From Conchiformibius kuhniae DSM 17694 (GTDB taxonomy: Bacteria > Pseudomonadota > Gammaproteobacteria > Burkholderiales > Neisseriaceae): a stretch of 64,000 bases of DNA. Position numbers and translations under genes: made by a program. The notes under the pieces were generated by a model. The model had not been told where the DNA came from and did not search any database. It saw only the letters and a list, made by a program, of their open reading frames with translations. The stretch's first letter is position 1. Each line of letters opens with the position of its first letter. The DNA lies in assembly GCF_000428785.1 (NCBI RefSeq), contig NZ_AUAP01000012.1:10408-74407 (forward strand), read 5' to 3'. This document shows, piece by piece, positions 53,838 to 63,300 of this stretch.

Positions 53838-54451
53838 ACGCCGCCGAACTCGCCCGTTTTCTGGATTTTTGCTGCCGCGCCCCACACGGTGTTGCCCTGC
53901 TGGTTTCGCGCAACCGCCTGTTTGATTTTGACGCGCCGAAAGCGGCGGCGGTGCTGGTGGCTTTCGCGCCCGATGCGGCGGGCGAATGGTGGATTTTGCT
54001 GACGCGCCGCGCCGACACCTTGCGGCATCACGGCGGACAATTCGCCTTTGCTGGCGGGCGCGTGGACGCGGCGGACGGCAGCGCGGCGGCCGCCGCCTTG
54101 CGCGAAGCGGCGGAAGAAGTCGGCACGCCGCCCGATGTGTGGACGGTGGCAGGCAGCCTGCCCGAATGCCACACGCCGTCCGGCTATGCCGTTACGCCCG
54201 TATTGGCGCACGCGCCCACCCTGCCCGTTTTGCAGCCAAACGCGGCGGAAGTGGCGGAAACGTTTTGGCTGCCCGTCCGCACCGCGCTGAACCCGAATGC
54301 CTACCGCGCCCGACCGTTTGCGTGGCGCGGACAACGCTTCCACAGTCCCGCGCTGCATTGGCAGGGGCGCGAAATTTGGGGCGCAACGGCGTTGATTTTA
54401 CGCCATTTGGCGGCGTGTTATGCCCGATTCAAGCCAAATACCATGCTCTAG
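53834..54451 (+). CDS. NUDIX hydrolase, probable CoA pyrophosphatase
   Basis: A 205-residue protein. The Nudix box (GGRVDAADGS then ALREAAEEVG) is complete. The segment LLTRRADTLRHHGGQFAFAG before it is typical of the CoA-diphosphatase (NudL/YeaB) subgroup. It is coupled to dusA by an ATGA overlap. The TAG stop lies at the edge of a MITE-like element. Confidence 0.88.
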   Translation: MNAAELARFLDFCCRAPHGVALLVSRNRLFDFDAPKAAAVLVAFAPDAAGEWWILLTRRADTLRHHGGQFAFAGGRVDAADGSAAAAALREAAEEVGTPPDVWTVAGSLPECHTPSGYAVTPVLAHAPTLPVLQPNAAEVAETFWLPVRTALNPNAYRARPFAWRGQRFHSPALHWQGREIWGATALILRHLAACYARFKPNTML

Positions 54452-54543
54452 CGTGTCATCAATTGACCGAGAAAGCACAGTGCCGTCATTCCCGCGAATA
54501 CGGGAATCCACTGCCCGATGCACTAATTTTCATCGAAAAAATC
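54451..54543. repeat. truncated MITE-like element
   Basis: Left end GCGTGTCATCAATTGACCGAG, one dRS3-like site (54488-54507), broken right end. Confidence 0.65.
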
Positions 54544-54544
54544 T

Positions 54545-54752
54545 AGTGTCATCAATTGACCAAGAAAACCCCGCACCGTCATTCCCGCGCAGGCGGGAAG
54601 CCAAAACAAATTTCAAAAAGCATTGATAAAACATCACTTGCCACAAACATCAGGCAGTAGATTCCCGCCTGCGCGGGAATGACGGCATCTTTGTATTATG
54701 CTGATTTTCAGCACAAAAGTTTAAATGATGACACACCCTAAATAATGACACC
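54545..54752. repeat. MITE-like element with dRS3 sites, nested or tandem
   Basis: Left end GTGTCATCAATTGACCAAG. The main right end TTTAAATGATGACACACCC-TA is at 54739, followed by a second short end AATAATGACACCC-TA that gives the lipA stop. Confidence 0.7.
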
Positions 54753-55745
54753 CTAATGCTGTGAAGCACACGCCCCGCCCTGCACTTCTTTCAACGCTTC
54801 TTCCGCCTGCACGTCCGCATGATAGCTGGAACGCACCATCGCCCCAATCGCCGCATTGGTAAAGCCCATTTCGTAGGCTTCGCGCTCAAACTGCTTGAAC
54901 ATCTCCGGCGTAACGTAGCGCAACACCGGCAAATGTCCGTCCGAAGGCTGCAAATACTGCCCCACCGTAATCATCTCAATATCGTGCGCCCTCATATCGC
55001 GCATGATTTCGCGCACTTCCTCATCGGTTTCGCCCAAGCCCACCATAATCCCCGATTTGGTGGGAATATGCGGCATCATCGCCTTGTAACGTTTGAGCAA
55101 ATCCAAAGAGTGTTGGTAATCCGACCCCGGACGCGCCTGTTTGTACAAACGCGGGTGCGTTTCCAAATTATGGTTCATTACATCGGGCGGATTGTTCGCC
55201 AAAATCTCCAGCGCGATGTCCAAACGTCCGCGAAAGTCGGGCACGAGAATTTCAATTTTGGTGTTCGGGCTGCGGGCGCGGATGGCGTTGATGCAGTCGG
55301 CGAAATGTTGTGCGCCGCCATCGCGCAAATCGTCCCTGTCCACCGAAGTAATCACCACATAGCGCAAACCCATCGCCGCCACGCTTTCGGCGAGATTGGC
55401 GGGTTCTTCGGGGTCAAGCGGATTCGGACGACCATGCCCGACATCGCAAAACGGACAACGGCGCGTACAAATATCGCCCATAATCATAAACGTGGCCGTG
55501 CCTTTGCTGAAACATTCGCCGATATTCGGGCAGGACGCTTCTTCGCAAACGGTGTGCATTTTCTGGTCGCGCAAAATATTTTTGATTTCAAAAAACTTTT
55601 TTCCGGTGGGGATCTTGGCGCGTATCCAACTGGGTTTTTTCAGTTTTTCTTCAAGCGGGACGATTTTGATGGGAATGCGGGCGGTTTTCGCCGCGCCTTT
55701 GTGTTTCACGCCTTGCGCGTTGTTCAGGGGATTGGTTTCGGTCAT
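54753..55745 (-). CDS. lipA: lipoyl synthase
   Basis: Radical SAM enzyme that inserts two sulfurs into octanoyl groups. 330 residues. The auxiliary cluster is in CEEASCPNIGEC and the radical SAM cluster in CTRRCPFCDV. The C-terminal SSYHAD motif is present. It is the last gene of a four-gene operon (ybeD, lipB, NYN-domain gene, lipA). Confidence 0.97.
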   Translation of the reverse strand: MTETNPLNNAQGVKHKGAAKTARIPIKIVPLEEKLKKPSWIRAKIPTGKKFFEIKNILRDQKMHTVCEEASCPNIGECFSKGTATFMIMGDICTRRCPFCDVGHGRPNPLDPEEPANLAESVAAMGLRYVVITSVDRDDLRDGGAQHFADCINAIRARSPNTKIEILVPDFRGRLDIALEILANNPPDVMNHNLETHPRLYKQARPGSDYQHSLDLLKRYKAMMPHIPTKSGIMVGLGETDEEVREIMRDMRAHDIEMITVGQYLQPSDGHLPVLRYVTPEMFKQFEREAYEMGFTNAAIGAMVRSSYHADVQAEEALKEVQGGACASQH

Positions 55746-55792
55746 GGATTTTCCGATGCGTGTTTCAATAAATCAGGTAAGGCAAAAAGCAT

Positions 55793-56779
55793 TCAGGCAA
55801 CCGGCAGGTGCTCATCTTCCAAAAAAACGACATTCGCCGCCCGTCCGTTTTGTTCGGCACTGTTGCTGCTGTTCGGGTCGGGGTATTTGAACACGTCAAA
55901 TGCCACCCTATCTCCGCGTTTGATTTGGTGCTGACGGCTGTTTTTATCAATGTTGCTGGCATAAAAGAAAAAATCGCCCTTATCGGTTTTGATGAAACCG
56001 TAGTTGTTAATCCACCGTTTGATGGTTCCCGACAATTTTTCCGTTTCGCCCGCACGGTTTTGAATTTTACGCAACCAATAATTGGGCGGCACCAATTCGT
56101 CTTTGGTCAATTCGTAATGTTCCGGCATCGCTTCAATGATGGCGCGTAAGGTTTCATGATTATAATTGCGCGGGTCAAAATCAGGCATGATGTTGCGGAT
56201 GGATTTGCCCAAATGCGACAGGCTGACCCGCCCGCCGTCATCGGTTTGCGAATTGGCATAAGCGTTCGCCAACAAATCTTCCAGCGACACATCGTGTCCG
56301 TCTTCCCTTGCCGCCGCCGCCGCATCCGCAGGCTTGGTGGTACGGTAAACCGCCAAATTTTCAATATGTTTGAATTGGTTGCACGATTTAATCCACAAAG
56401 AGTTGGATTTTTGTTCGCCGATGCCCAGCACAAACAAACCGTATTCGCGGATTTTCAATGCCAGGCTGTAAAAGCCCTTATCGCTGCTGACAATGCACAT
56501 CGCATTGATTTCTTTGTTAGTATTGGCAAGCTCAATGGCGTCCATCACAATGGCGTGGTCGGTGGCTTGCGAAGCGTTGCGGAATTGTTGGACGGGGCGG
56601 ACGGGAATGTGCAGCAACAATTCTTTCCAGCCGTTCATGTTGTTGGTTGTCCAATCGCCGTAGATACGGCGCACCAAAATTTCACCGTCTTTGGCAACTT
56701 CGCTCAAAATCGGCTCCAAATAACGGGGTGAAATATTGTCGCCGTCAATAAAAATGGCGTATTTTTTGTTTTCGTTCAT
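55793..56779 (-). CDS. NYN-domain protein with LOTUS-like and cold-shock-like domains
   Basis: A 328-residue protein. Residues 5-150 are a NYN (PIN-like) domain: IFIDGDNISPRYLEPI, DHAIVMDAIELAN, MCIVSSDKGFYSLALKIREY, with the acidic residues expected for metal-dependent RNA cleavage. Residues 165-245 look like an OST-HTH/LOTUS domain (SLSHLGKSIRNIMPDFDPRN). The C-terminal 255-320 (GTIKRWINNYGFIKTDKGDF then FFYASNI) resembles a cold-shock OB fold. It is probably an RNase; its place between lipB and lipA is unexplained. Confidence 0.85.
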   Translation of the reverse strand: MNENKKYAIFIDGDNISPRYLEPILSEVAKDGEILVRRIYGDWTTNNMNGWKELLLHIPVRPVQQFRNASQATDHAIVMDAIELANTNKEINAMCIVSSDKGFYSLALKIREYGLFVLGIGEQKSNSLWIKSCNQFKHIENLAVYRTTKPADAAAAAREDGHDVSLEDLLANAYANSQTDDGGRVSLSHLGKSIRNIMPDFDPRNYNHETLRAIIEAMPEHYELTKDELVPPNYWLRKIQNRAGETEKLSGTIKRWINNYGFIKTDKGDFFFYASNIDKNSRQHQIKRGDRVAFDVFKYPDPNSSNSAEQNGRAANVVFLEDEHLPVA

Positions 56780-56794
56780 GTGCTGTTGTCTCCG

Positions 56795-57409
56795 TCAGGC
56801 AGCCTGAAAACCCAATTCCTGCTGCAAATAGCCCGTCAATTTTTCCGCCACTTCGTCTATTTCGGGCGCATTATCCAGCAAATCCGCCATCTGCACCATC
56901 TCCAAACCCGCATAACCGCAAGGGTTAATCTGTTGAAACGGCGTTAAATCCATCTTGATGTTGAGTGCCAGTCCGTGATACACCGCGCCGTTTTTAATCC
57001 GCAAGCCCAGCGAAGCGATTTTGCGCCCGTTTACATACACGCCGGGACGTTTCGGGTCGGCGGTGGCGGCGATGCCGTAATCGGCAAGGGTGCGGATAAT
57101 GGCGTTTTCCAGCGCCGACACGATGGCGCGGACGCTTTGTTTGCGCCGTTTGAAATCAATCAGCGTGTAAACAATCAGTTGCCCGGGCCCGTGATAGGTA
57201 ATCTGCCCGCCACGGTCTATCTGCACTACGGGAATGCTGCTGCGGGCGAGCAGGTGTTCGGCTTTGCCCGCCATGCCTTGCGTGAACACGGGCGGGTGTT
57301 GCAACACCCACAGTTCGTCTTCGGTGTCGGCGCGGCGGCTGTCGCTGAATTGGCGCATGGCGTTGAACACGGTTTGGTAATCCGCCAAGCCAAGATATTT
57401 GATTTTCAT
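56795..57409 (-). CDS. lipB: octanoyltransferase
   Basis: Moves octanoate from acyl carrier protein to lipoyl domains. 204 residues. It has ELWVLQHPPVFTQGMAG, GGQITYHGPGQLIVY, and the catalytic Cys in INPCGYAGLEM with Lys in RKIASLGLRI. The start overlaps the ybeD stop by one base (TGATG). Confidence 0.97.
   Translation of the reverse strand: MKIKYLGLADYQTVFNAMRQFSDSRRADTEDELWVLQHPPVFTQGMAGKAEHLLARSSIPVVQIDRGGQITYHGPGQLIVYTLIDFKRRKQSVRAIVSALENAIIRTLADYGIAATADPKRPGVYVNGRKIASLGLRIKNGAVYHGLALNIKMDLTPFQQINPCGYAGLEMVQMADLLDNAPEIDEVAEKLTGYLQQELGFQAA
56797..56808 (+). repeat. DNA uptake sequence (AGGCAGCCTGAA)
   Basis: At the 3' end of lipB. Confidence 0.8.
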
Positions 57410-57678
57410 CAGAAAACCACTTTGACAAGCGGGTGGGAAGTGAGGGCGCGGTAGATGTCGTCCAGTTGGTTTTGGTTGGCAACGTGTACGGTGATGGTCG
57501 CGCTTTGGTAGTTGCCGCCCGCGCTGGGGCGCAACACGATGTGTTCGGCGCGGGTGTCGGGCGCGTGCGGCTGCACGGCTTGGAGCATTTCGGCGGCAAA
57601 ATCGGGGTGGGTTTGTCCCATAGCTTTGATGTTGAAATCGCAGGGAAATTCAATTAAGGGGGGATTGGCGGCAGACAT
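57409..57678 (-). CDS. ybeD: YbeD/UPF0250 family protein
   Basis: An 89-residue protein from the ATG at 57678. It has the DUF493 pattern: LIEFPCDFNIKAMGQTHPDF at the N-terminus, YQSATITVHVANQNQLDDIY, and the terminal VVF. YbeD has an ACT-like fold and is often next to lipB, as here. It may regulate lipoate metabolism; this is inferred. Confidence 0.92.
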   Translation of the reverse strand: MSAANPPLIEFPCDFNIKAMGQTHPDFAAEMLQAVQPHAPDTRAEHIVLRPSAGGNYQSATITVHVANQNQLDDIYRALTSHPLVKVVF

Positions 57679-57746
57679 GGTGTATGTGGAAAATAAGATA
57701 AAAGACAAGGCGAAAGTGGGGCGCGGACGGTTTTTTTCAAGGCAAA

Positions 57747-57776
57747 GGCTGCCTGAAATCTTTTCAGGCAGCCGTA
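57747..57776. terminator. uptake-sequence inverted-repeat terminator
   Basis: 12-bp stem GGCTGCCTGAAA / TTTCAGGCAGCC. It probably ends the thioredoxin-like gene's transcript on the minus strand. Confidence 0.7.
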
Positions 57777-57840
57777 GGGACGCATCATCATTTAACCTTG
57801 CGGCGGTGTTTTTGGCGCAAATTAAATGATGATGCGCCCC
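57777..57840. repeat. minimal 64-bp element with terminal inverted repeats
   Basis: GGGACGCATCATCATTTAA ... TTAAATGATGATGCGCCCC, with only about 26 bases between the arms and no dRS3. It is a deletion form of the same family. Confidence 0.7.
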
Positions 57841-57845
57841 ACATA

Positions 57846-58325
57846 TTATTTTTTCTTACGGCACGCTGCACGCGCTTTTTGCACGGCTTGGTCAAGACGG
57901 GCGGCGGTGAGTTCACCGACAATCGGTTCTTCGTGTCCGCATTGCGGGGCGCGAATCACGGTGTAAGGTAGCCCGCCCACTTTATTGCCGAATGTTTTCA
58001 TCATGTTACGGCTGTCTTTGCCGGTGTAACGCCACACGGGATAAGACACGGGCGTGGTGTGCAAAAATTTTTCCACGTTCTCGGCGCTGTCCAGCGCGAT
58101 GCCGGTCATAAATACCTTTTGTTTCTTGCCCTTGCTTTGGTACCATTTGGACATGTCGGGCATTTCCTTGCGGCAGGGGGCGCACCACGCCGCCCAAAAA
58201 TTAATCACCTGCACCTGCGCTTTGGCGGGGACGGTTTGCGGGGCGTTGTCGCGGTGGCGGACGAAATCGGCATGGGAAACGGCTGCGGCAAGCAGTGCCG
58301 TCCAAGCGAATGCGTGCAGTTTCAC
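57846..58325 (-). CDS. periplasmic thioredoxin-like protein (TlpA type)
   Basis: A 159-residue protein. I take the GTG at 58325 (MKLHAFAWTALLAAAVSHA), with AAGGAA upstream and a clear signal peptide; the longer frame lacks a site. The active site is WAAWCAPCRKEMPDM and the cis-Pro loop is GGLPYTVI. It is likely a thiol:disulfide reductase in the periplasm. The client is unknown. Confidence 0.87.
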   Translation of the reverse strand: MKLHAFAWTALLAAAVSHADFVRHRDNAPQTVPAKAQVQVINFWAAWCAPCRKEMPDMSKWYQSKGKKQKVFMTGIALDSAENVEKFLHTTPVSYPVWRYTGKDSRNMMKTFGNKVGGLPYTVIRAPQCGHEEPIVGELTAARLDQAVQKARAACRKKK

Positions 58326-58407
58326 GGCAGTTCCTTTCGGTTGAAGCGGATAAGGTTCAAAAGACAAAAACCCGCCAAACGGGGCGGGGCAAACGGCGCA
58401 GCCGGCA

Positions 58408-58656
58408 TCAGGACAATGCCCAACCGCGTATGGTCATGATTTTTTGGTCGGCTTTCAATTCGCATTTGAAGCCTTTGCGTTCGTAATACGCCAGCACGTC
58501 GTGCATGGAAGTGGTAACATCACCGACATATACTTGGCATTCGCGTTTGCCGCAGGAAACGGCATGGCGGATTTCCGAGTCGATGTCGTTGAGCAGAAGC
58601 TGGTTTTGGATTTCCCACAAGCGGACGAACTGGCTTTTGGCAGATTCTAAATCCAT
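58408..58656 (-). CDS. small hypothetical protein
   Basis: An 82-residue protein from the ATG at 58656 (AAAGGAAC upstream). It starts MDLESAKSQFVRLWEIQNQL and ends TIRGWALS. A mixed alpha/beta composition and a Cys pair (CGKREC) are visible. No family is recognised. It lies just upstream of the thioredoxin-like gene. Confidence 0.7.
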   Translation of the reverse strand: MDLESAKSQFVRLWEIQNQLLLNDIDSEIRHAVSCGKRECQVYVGDVTTSMHDVLAYYERKGFKCELKADQKIMTIRGWALS

Positions 58657-59141
58657 AATTTTGTTCCTTTGTTTGATTCTGTGTACGGCGGAAAAACCCG
58701 AACCGCAGCTTCGCCAATCGCGTTGTGCGTGTGTTGCTTGGGCAATCAAGGGCTTGCACCAAAAATACCGGGCTGTGGCGGTGTATCGAGCGCCAACGCT
58801 GAAAAACACAGCCGCCATTATAGCAATAATGCCGCTTTTTTGCGCTTTTTGCCCGCCGTGCCGCCGCATTGCTGCGGGAAGCTGTGGCAATTGTGGCATA
58901 ATGGGCGCTTGCGGGCAATGCCGTTGCCGTGCGTGCGGTGTGCGTGCCGTGCCGTTCGGGAAACCGATTATTCACTCCAATAAGGGCGAATCAAGCGGCT
59001 GCCGTGCCAAAGGGCGGGGCAGACGCCGTTGCGGACAAGCCGATTTTGTAAGATATTGTATTTGTTTGTTAAGATTTTTTTACTTCGGGCATGGTTCGGC
59101 AAGCCTGCGCCCTGCCCCAACGAAGGAACAGAAGGAACAAG
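58657..59141. other. 485-base GC-rich intergenic region
   Basis: No supported gene. A CATAAT box near 58899 and GC-rich potential stems up to a T run near 59080 could mean a small RNA of about 170 nt, but no known RNA signature was recognised. Confidence 0.4.
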
Positions 59142-60272
59142 ATGAAAAAAAGTATTTTGGCGGTTGCGCTGCTGCTGTTGGCGGGGTGCGGGGCGGAGCA
59201 GCCTTCACCGCCGCCGCAAACCTCTGCCACCCCCGCCGCGCCTGCGGCGGCGCAAGACGAATTGATGCGTTTGGCACAACAGCACGGTGCGCCGTCTGCC
59301 CTTGCCGCCGATGCGCCCGCGCCGTTTTTCAATGCGGCAACGGCGGGCGTGGCGGCAACGGGTTTTCCTTTTGACGCGAATGTGCGCGGTTTTGCCGATT
59401 ACCATGCGGCGCGGGGCGTGCCGCGCGCGCTGTTGGACGATTTTTTCGCCCGTGCGTCTTATCGCGGCAATCTGATTGGCTTGATGGACAAGCCGGGCAC
59501 GTCCAACCCTTGGTACAAATTCCGGCAAGGCAACGCCGCCCCGCGCATCGCCGGCGCGCGCCGTTTCTACGCCGCCCACCGCGCCGTGATTGACCGTGCC
59601 GCACAGCAATACGGCGTGCCGCCGCAACTGATTGTGGCGATTATCGGCATCGAAACCAACTACGGCAGCAACAAGGGCAACATCCGCGTGGGCGACGCTT
59701 TGGCGACTTTGGGTTTTGCCTATCCGCGCCGTGGCGCGTTTTTCCAAAAAGAATTGGCGGAATTTTTAAAGCTGGCGCAGGAAGAAGGGCGCGACCCGAT
59801 GGGCTTTACCGGCAGCTTTGCCGGCGCGATGGGCATGCCGCAGTTTATGCCGTCCAGCTACCGCAAATGGGCGGTGGATTTTGACGGCGACGGCCGCCGC
59901 GACATCTGGCACAGCGTGGCAGACACCGCCGCTTCGGTTGCCAACTACATGAAAGCGCACGGCTGGCAGACGGGCGGACGCATGATGATTCCCGTGTCGC
60001 TGAACATCACCCCGCAGCTTCAAGCCCTGATTGACGAAAAAACCGCTTTGAACCACACGGTGGCGCAGTTGAAACAAATGGGGGTTGTGCCTTTGGCGGC
60101 GGTGGACGAACGCGAAAAAGCGGTGTTGTTCCGCTTGGAAACCGCGCCGAACCGCTACGAATATTTCATCGGGCTGAACAATTTTTACACCGTTTGGCAA
60201 TACAACCACAGCCGCATGTACGTTGCCGCCGTGCGCGAAATCGCGCTGGGTGCGGGCGCACACGGTTTGTAG
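59142..60272 (+). CDS. mltB: lytic murein transglycosylase B
   Basis: Outer-membrane lipoprotein that cuts peptidoglycan glycan strands, leaving 1,6-anhydro ends. 376 residues from the ATG at 59142. Lipobox LAGC (Cys16), then a Pro/Ala-rich linker. The catalytic Glu is in AIIGIETNYGSNKG. FAGAMGMPQFMPSSYRKWAV and DFDGDGRRDIWHSVADTAAS are also present. Confidence 0.95.
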   Translation: MKKSILAVALLLLAGCGAEQPSPPPQTSATPAAPAAAQDELMRLAQQHGAPSALAADAPAPFFNAATAGVAATGFPFDANVRGFADYHAARGVPRALLDDFFARASYRGNLIGLMDKPGTSNPWYKFRQGNAAPRIAGARRFYAAHRAVIDRAAQQYGVPPQLIVAIIGIETNYGSNKGNIRVGDALATLGFAYPRRGAFFQKELAEFLKLAQEEGRDPMGFTGSFAGAMGMPQFMPSSYRKWAVDFDGDGRRDIWHSVADTAASVANYMKAHGWQTGGRMMIPVSLNITPQLQALIDEKTALNHTVAQLKQMGVVPLAAVDEREKAVLFRLETAPNRYEYFIGLNNFYTVWQYNHSRMYVAAVREIALGAGAHGL

Positions 60273-60376
60273 CGCGTACGCCCCGCACGGGCGCAAACCT
60301 GCGGGGCAAGTTTTAAATTCTTGCAAAACTCTGTTAATATAAGCGTAATTGTATTATACGAACTCTGCGATTTTCC

Positions 60377-63300
60377 ATGAAAACAGCCATTGTGATTACC
60401 AAATTCAAACAGGCGCTGGCGGCTTACGAAGAAGGCAAATACGAAGTCGCCCACCCTTTGTTTCTGCAGGCGGCGGCGCAAAAGTCCACCGGCGCACAGT
60501 TTTATTTGGGCAAAATGTACGCCGAAGGTTTGGGGGTGTCGCCCGACGCGATTAAGGCGGCAGACTGGTTCCGCCAAGCCGCCGAGCGCGGCTATCCGCC
60601 CGCACAGGCAAAACTGGCGGAGCTGTATGCCAACGGTTGCGGCGTGCCTTTGGATTACCGCCAAGCGGCGCAATGGTTCAAGCTGGCTGCCGAGCAAAAA
60701 GACAAAACCCCCGAAAACCGCCTGAAAGAAGCGCAAGACGCTTACGAACGCGCCGATTACGATGCGGCAATGGCGGGGTTTCAAGGCTTGGCGGAGGAAA
60801 ACAGCGCAACGGCTCAGTTTTATCTCGGCGAAATGTACGCGGCGGGCTTGGGCATCGATGCGGACGCGGCACAGGCGGCGGAATGGTACCGTTTGGCGGC
60901 GTTGCAGGACTGTTTGCAGGCGCAGGTGAAGCTGGGCAAAATGTACGCCAACGGCTCGGGCGTGGCGCAGGATTACCGCGAAGCGGCGTTGTGGCTCGAC
61001 CGTGCGGCGCAGCAGGAGGAAAACAATACCGCCAATTTGTTCGTCAAGGCACAGGCTTCCTACCAGCAAAACGATTATGCTGCGGCATTGGGGCTGTTCC
61101 GTACGTTGGCGGCACGCGGCCATGATGCGGCGCAGTATTATTTGGGCAGCATGTACACGCACGGCTACGGAGTAGCAAAAGACGATTTGCAGGCGGCGGA
61201 GCATTATTTTCAGGCGGCGCAGCAGGGCTATGCGTCTGCGCTGACCATGGTGCGCGAGCTGGCACAGCATCATGCGGTGGCGCAGTTTTATCTGGGCGAG
61301 CTGCACCGCATGGCGGCGGGCGTGCCGCAGGACGATGTGGCGGCCGCCGACCAATATTTGAAAGCGGCACAACAGGGCTATACGCCCGCACAGGCGCGTA
61401 TGGGCGAACTGTACGCGCACGGTCGCGGCGTGCCGCAGGATTACCAACAGGCAGCAGCGTGGTATGCGAAAGCCGCCCGCAGCGAACAGGCCGCCACCCC
61501 CACCGCACTCACCGCCGTGCCGCCGCAACGGGTCGCGCCGGTGGTGCCGACCGCAGTGGCCGCCGTACCGCCGGCAACCTTCGTACCGGAAACGGCATTG
61601 TCCGCCCCTGCCCAAACGCCCGTACCGGCTGCGGCAACACCTGCCGCACCGCCCGCGCCCGTACAGGCAGAACCGGCAACCGTGGTCGCACCCGCACAAG
61701 CGGTGGTTGCTCCCGTTTTCACGCCGCCGCACCGCCACAGCACGACCAAGCCTGAAAACGAGCCGGCAAACGGCGCGGCAGCACGCAACACCGCCCCCGC
61801 GCCAAACGACAGCGCACCGTCCGCAGCGCAAGCCCCTGCCCCGCTTGCCCCGACCGATGCCGTTGCCCCTGCGCCGCAAACCGCCGCGCCCGTTGCAACC
61901 GCACCCGCCGCAGCAGAACCGACCGCAGCGCAAACCGTAGCGGCATTGGTCAAACCGCACACCGATGCCGCACCGCCAACCGCCGCGCCGATGACGCCCG
62001 CCGCCAAACCCGTATTTGAAATGCTGGACGGGCAGGACGAAGACGAAGAAGACACAGACGAAGCCGAAGCAGCACGCTTGGCGGCAGAAGAAGCGGAACG
62101 CGAACGCATGGAAGAAGCCCTGCGCGCCGAAATGATTGCCTCCGCCCACGCCGAAGCACTGGCAGCCGCACAAGCGCACACCGCCCTGCGCGAACGCGCC
62201 GCCCACGCCGTACAGTCCAACCACCGCCAAAGCGACCGCCAAATCGCCAAATCGGCAGCACAAATGGTTGCCAAAGCCTTGGGCGAACCTTTCAAAACCG
62301 TGGCGGCGGTGATGGCGGAACGCAACAACACGCACGAACCCCCCGCAGCCGCCGAACCGTCCCCGCCGCCCCGCCCTGCCGCCCGCACCGCACCCGATGA
62401 AAGCCTGACCCAAATGTTCGAGCAGGCACTGTCGCTGTACCACCAAGAAGACCACACGGGCGCATTCCCCCTGTTCCAAACACTGGCGATTAAAGGCAAC
62501 CCCGAAGCACAATACTATCTGGCAACCCTGTTCGACAACGGCTACGGCGTGCCGCAAGACGAACAACAAGCCGCCGTGTGGTACCGTAAAGCCGCCGACC
62601 AAAACCACGCCGCCGCCCAATACAATCTGGGCGTATCGTATGCCAAAGGACAAGGCGTGGCGCAAGATTACGCCCAAGCCGTACAGTGGTACGCCGAAGC
62701 CGCCAAACAAGGCTACACCGCCGCCCAAAACAATCTGGGCGAACTCTACGCACAAGGCTTGGGCGTAGAACGCGACCTTGCCCAATCCGCACAATGGTTT
62801 GCCCAAGCCGCCGAAAACGGCGATGCCGTTGCCCAATACAACTTGGGCATCGCCCACAGCAACGGTCGCGGCGTAGAACAAAACGAAGCACGCGCCTTGG
62901 AATGGTTCAAAAAAGCCGCCGCACAGGGCAACGCCGCCGCCCAATACAACTTGGGCGTCCGCTACGAAGGCGGACAAGGCGTTCCGCAAGACTACCACCT
63001 TGCCGTACAGTGGTACCGCAAAGCCGCCGAACAAGGCTATGCCAACGCCCAAAACAACCTCGGCTTGCTCTACGCAGACGGACACGGCGTGGAACAAGAC
63101 ACCGAACAAGCCGCCGACTGGTGCGAAAAAGCCGCCGGACAAGGTCATGCCGACGCCCAGTTCAATCTCGGACTGCTCTACGCACAAAGCCTCGACAGCA
63201 TCGAAGGACAACGCCAAGCCGCCGCATGGTACCTGAAAGCCGCCAAACAAGGACACGCCGCCGCCCAAACCAACCTTGCCGTTGCCTACTTCAACGGCTG

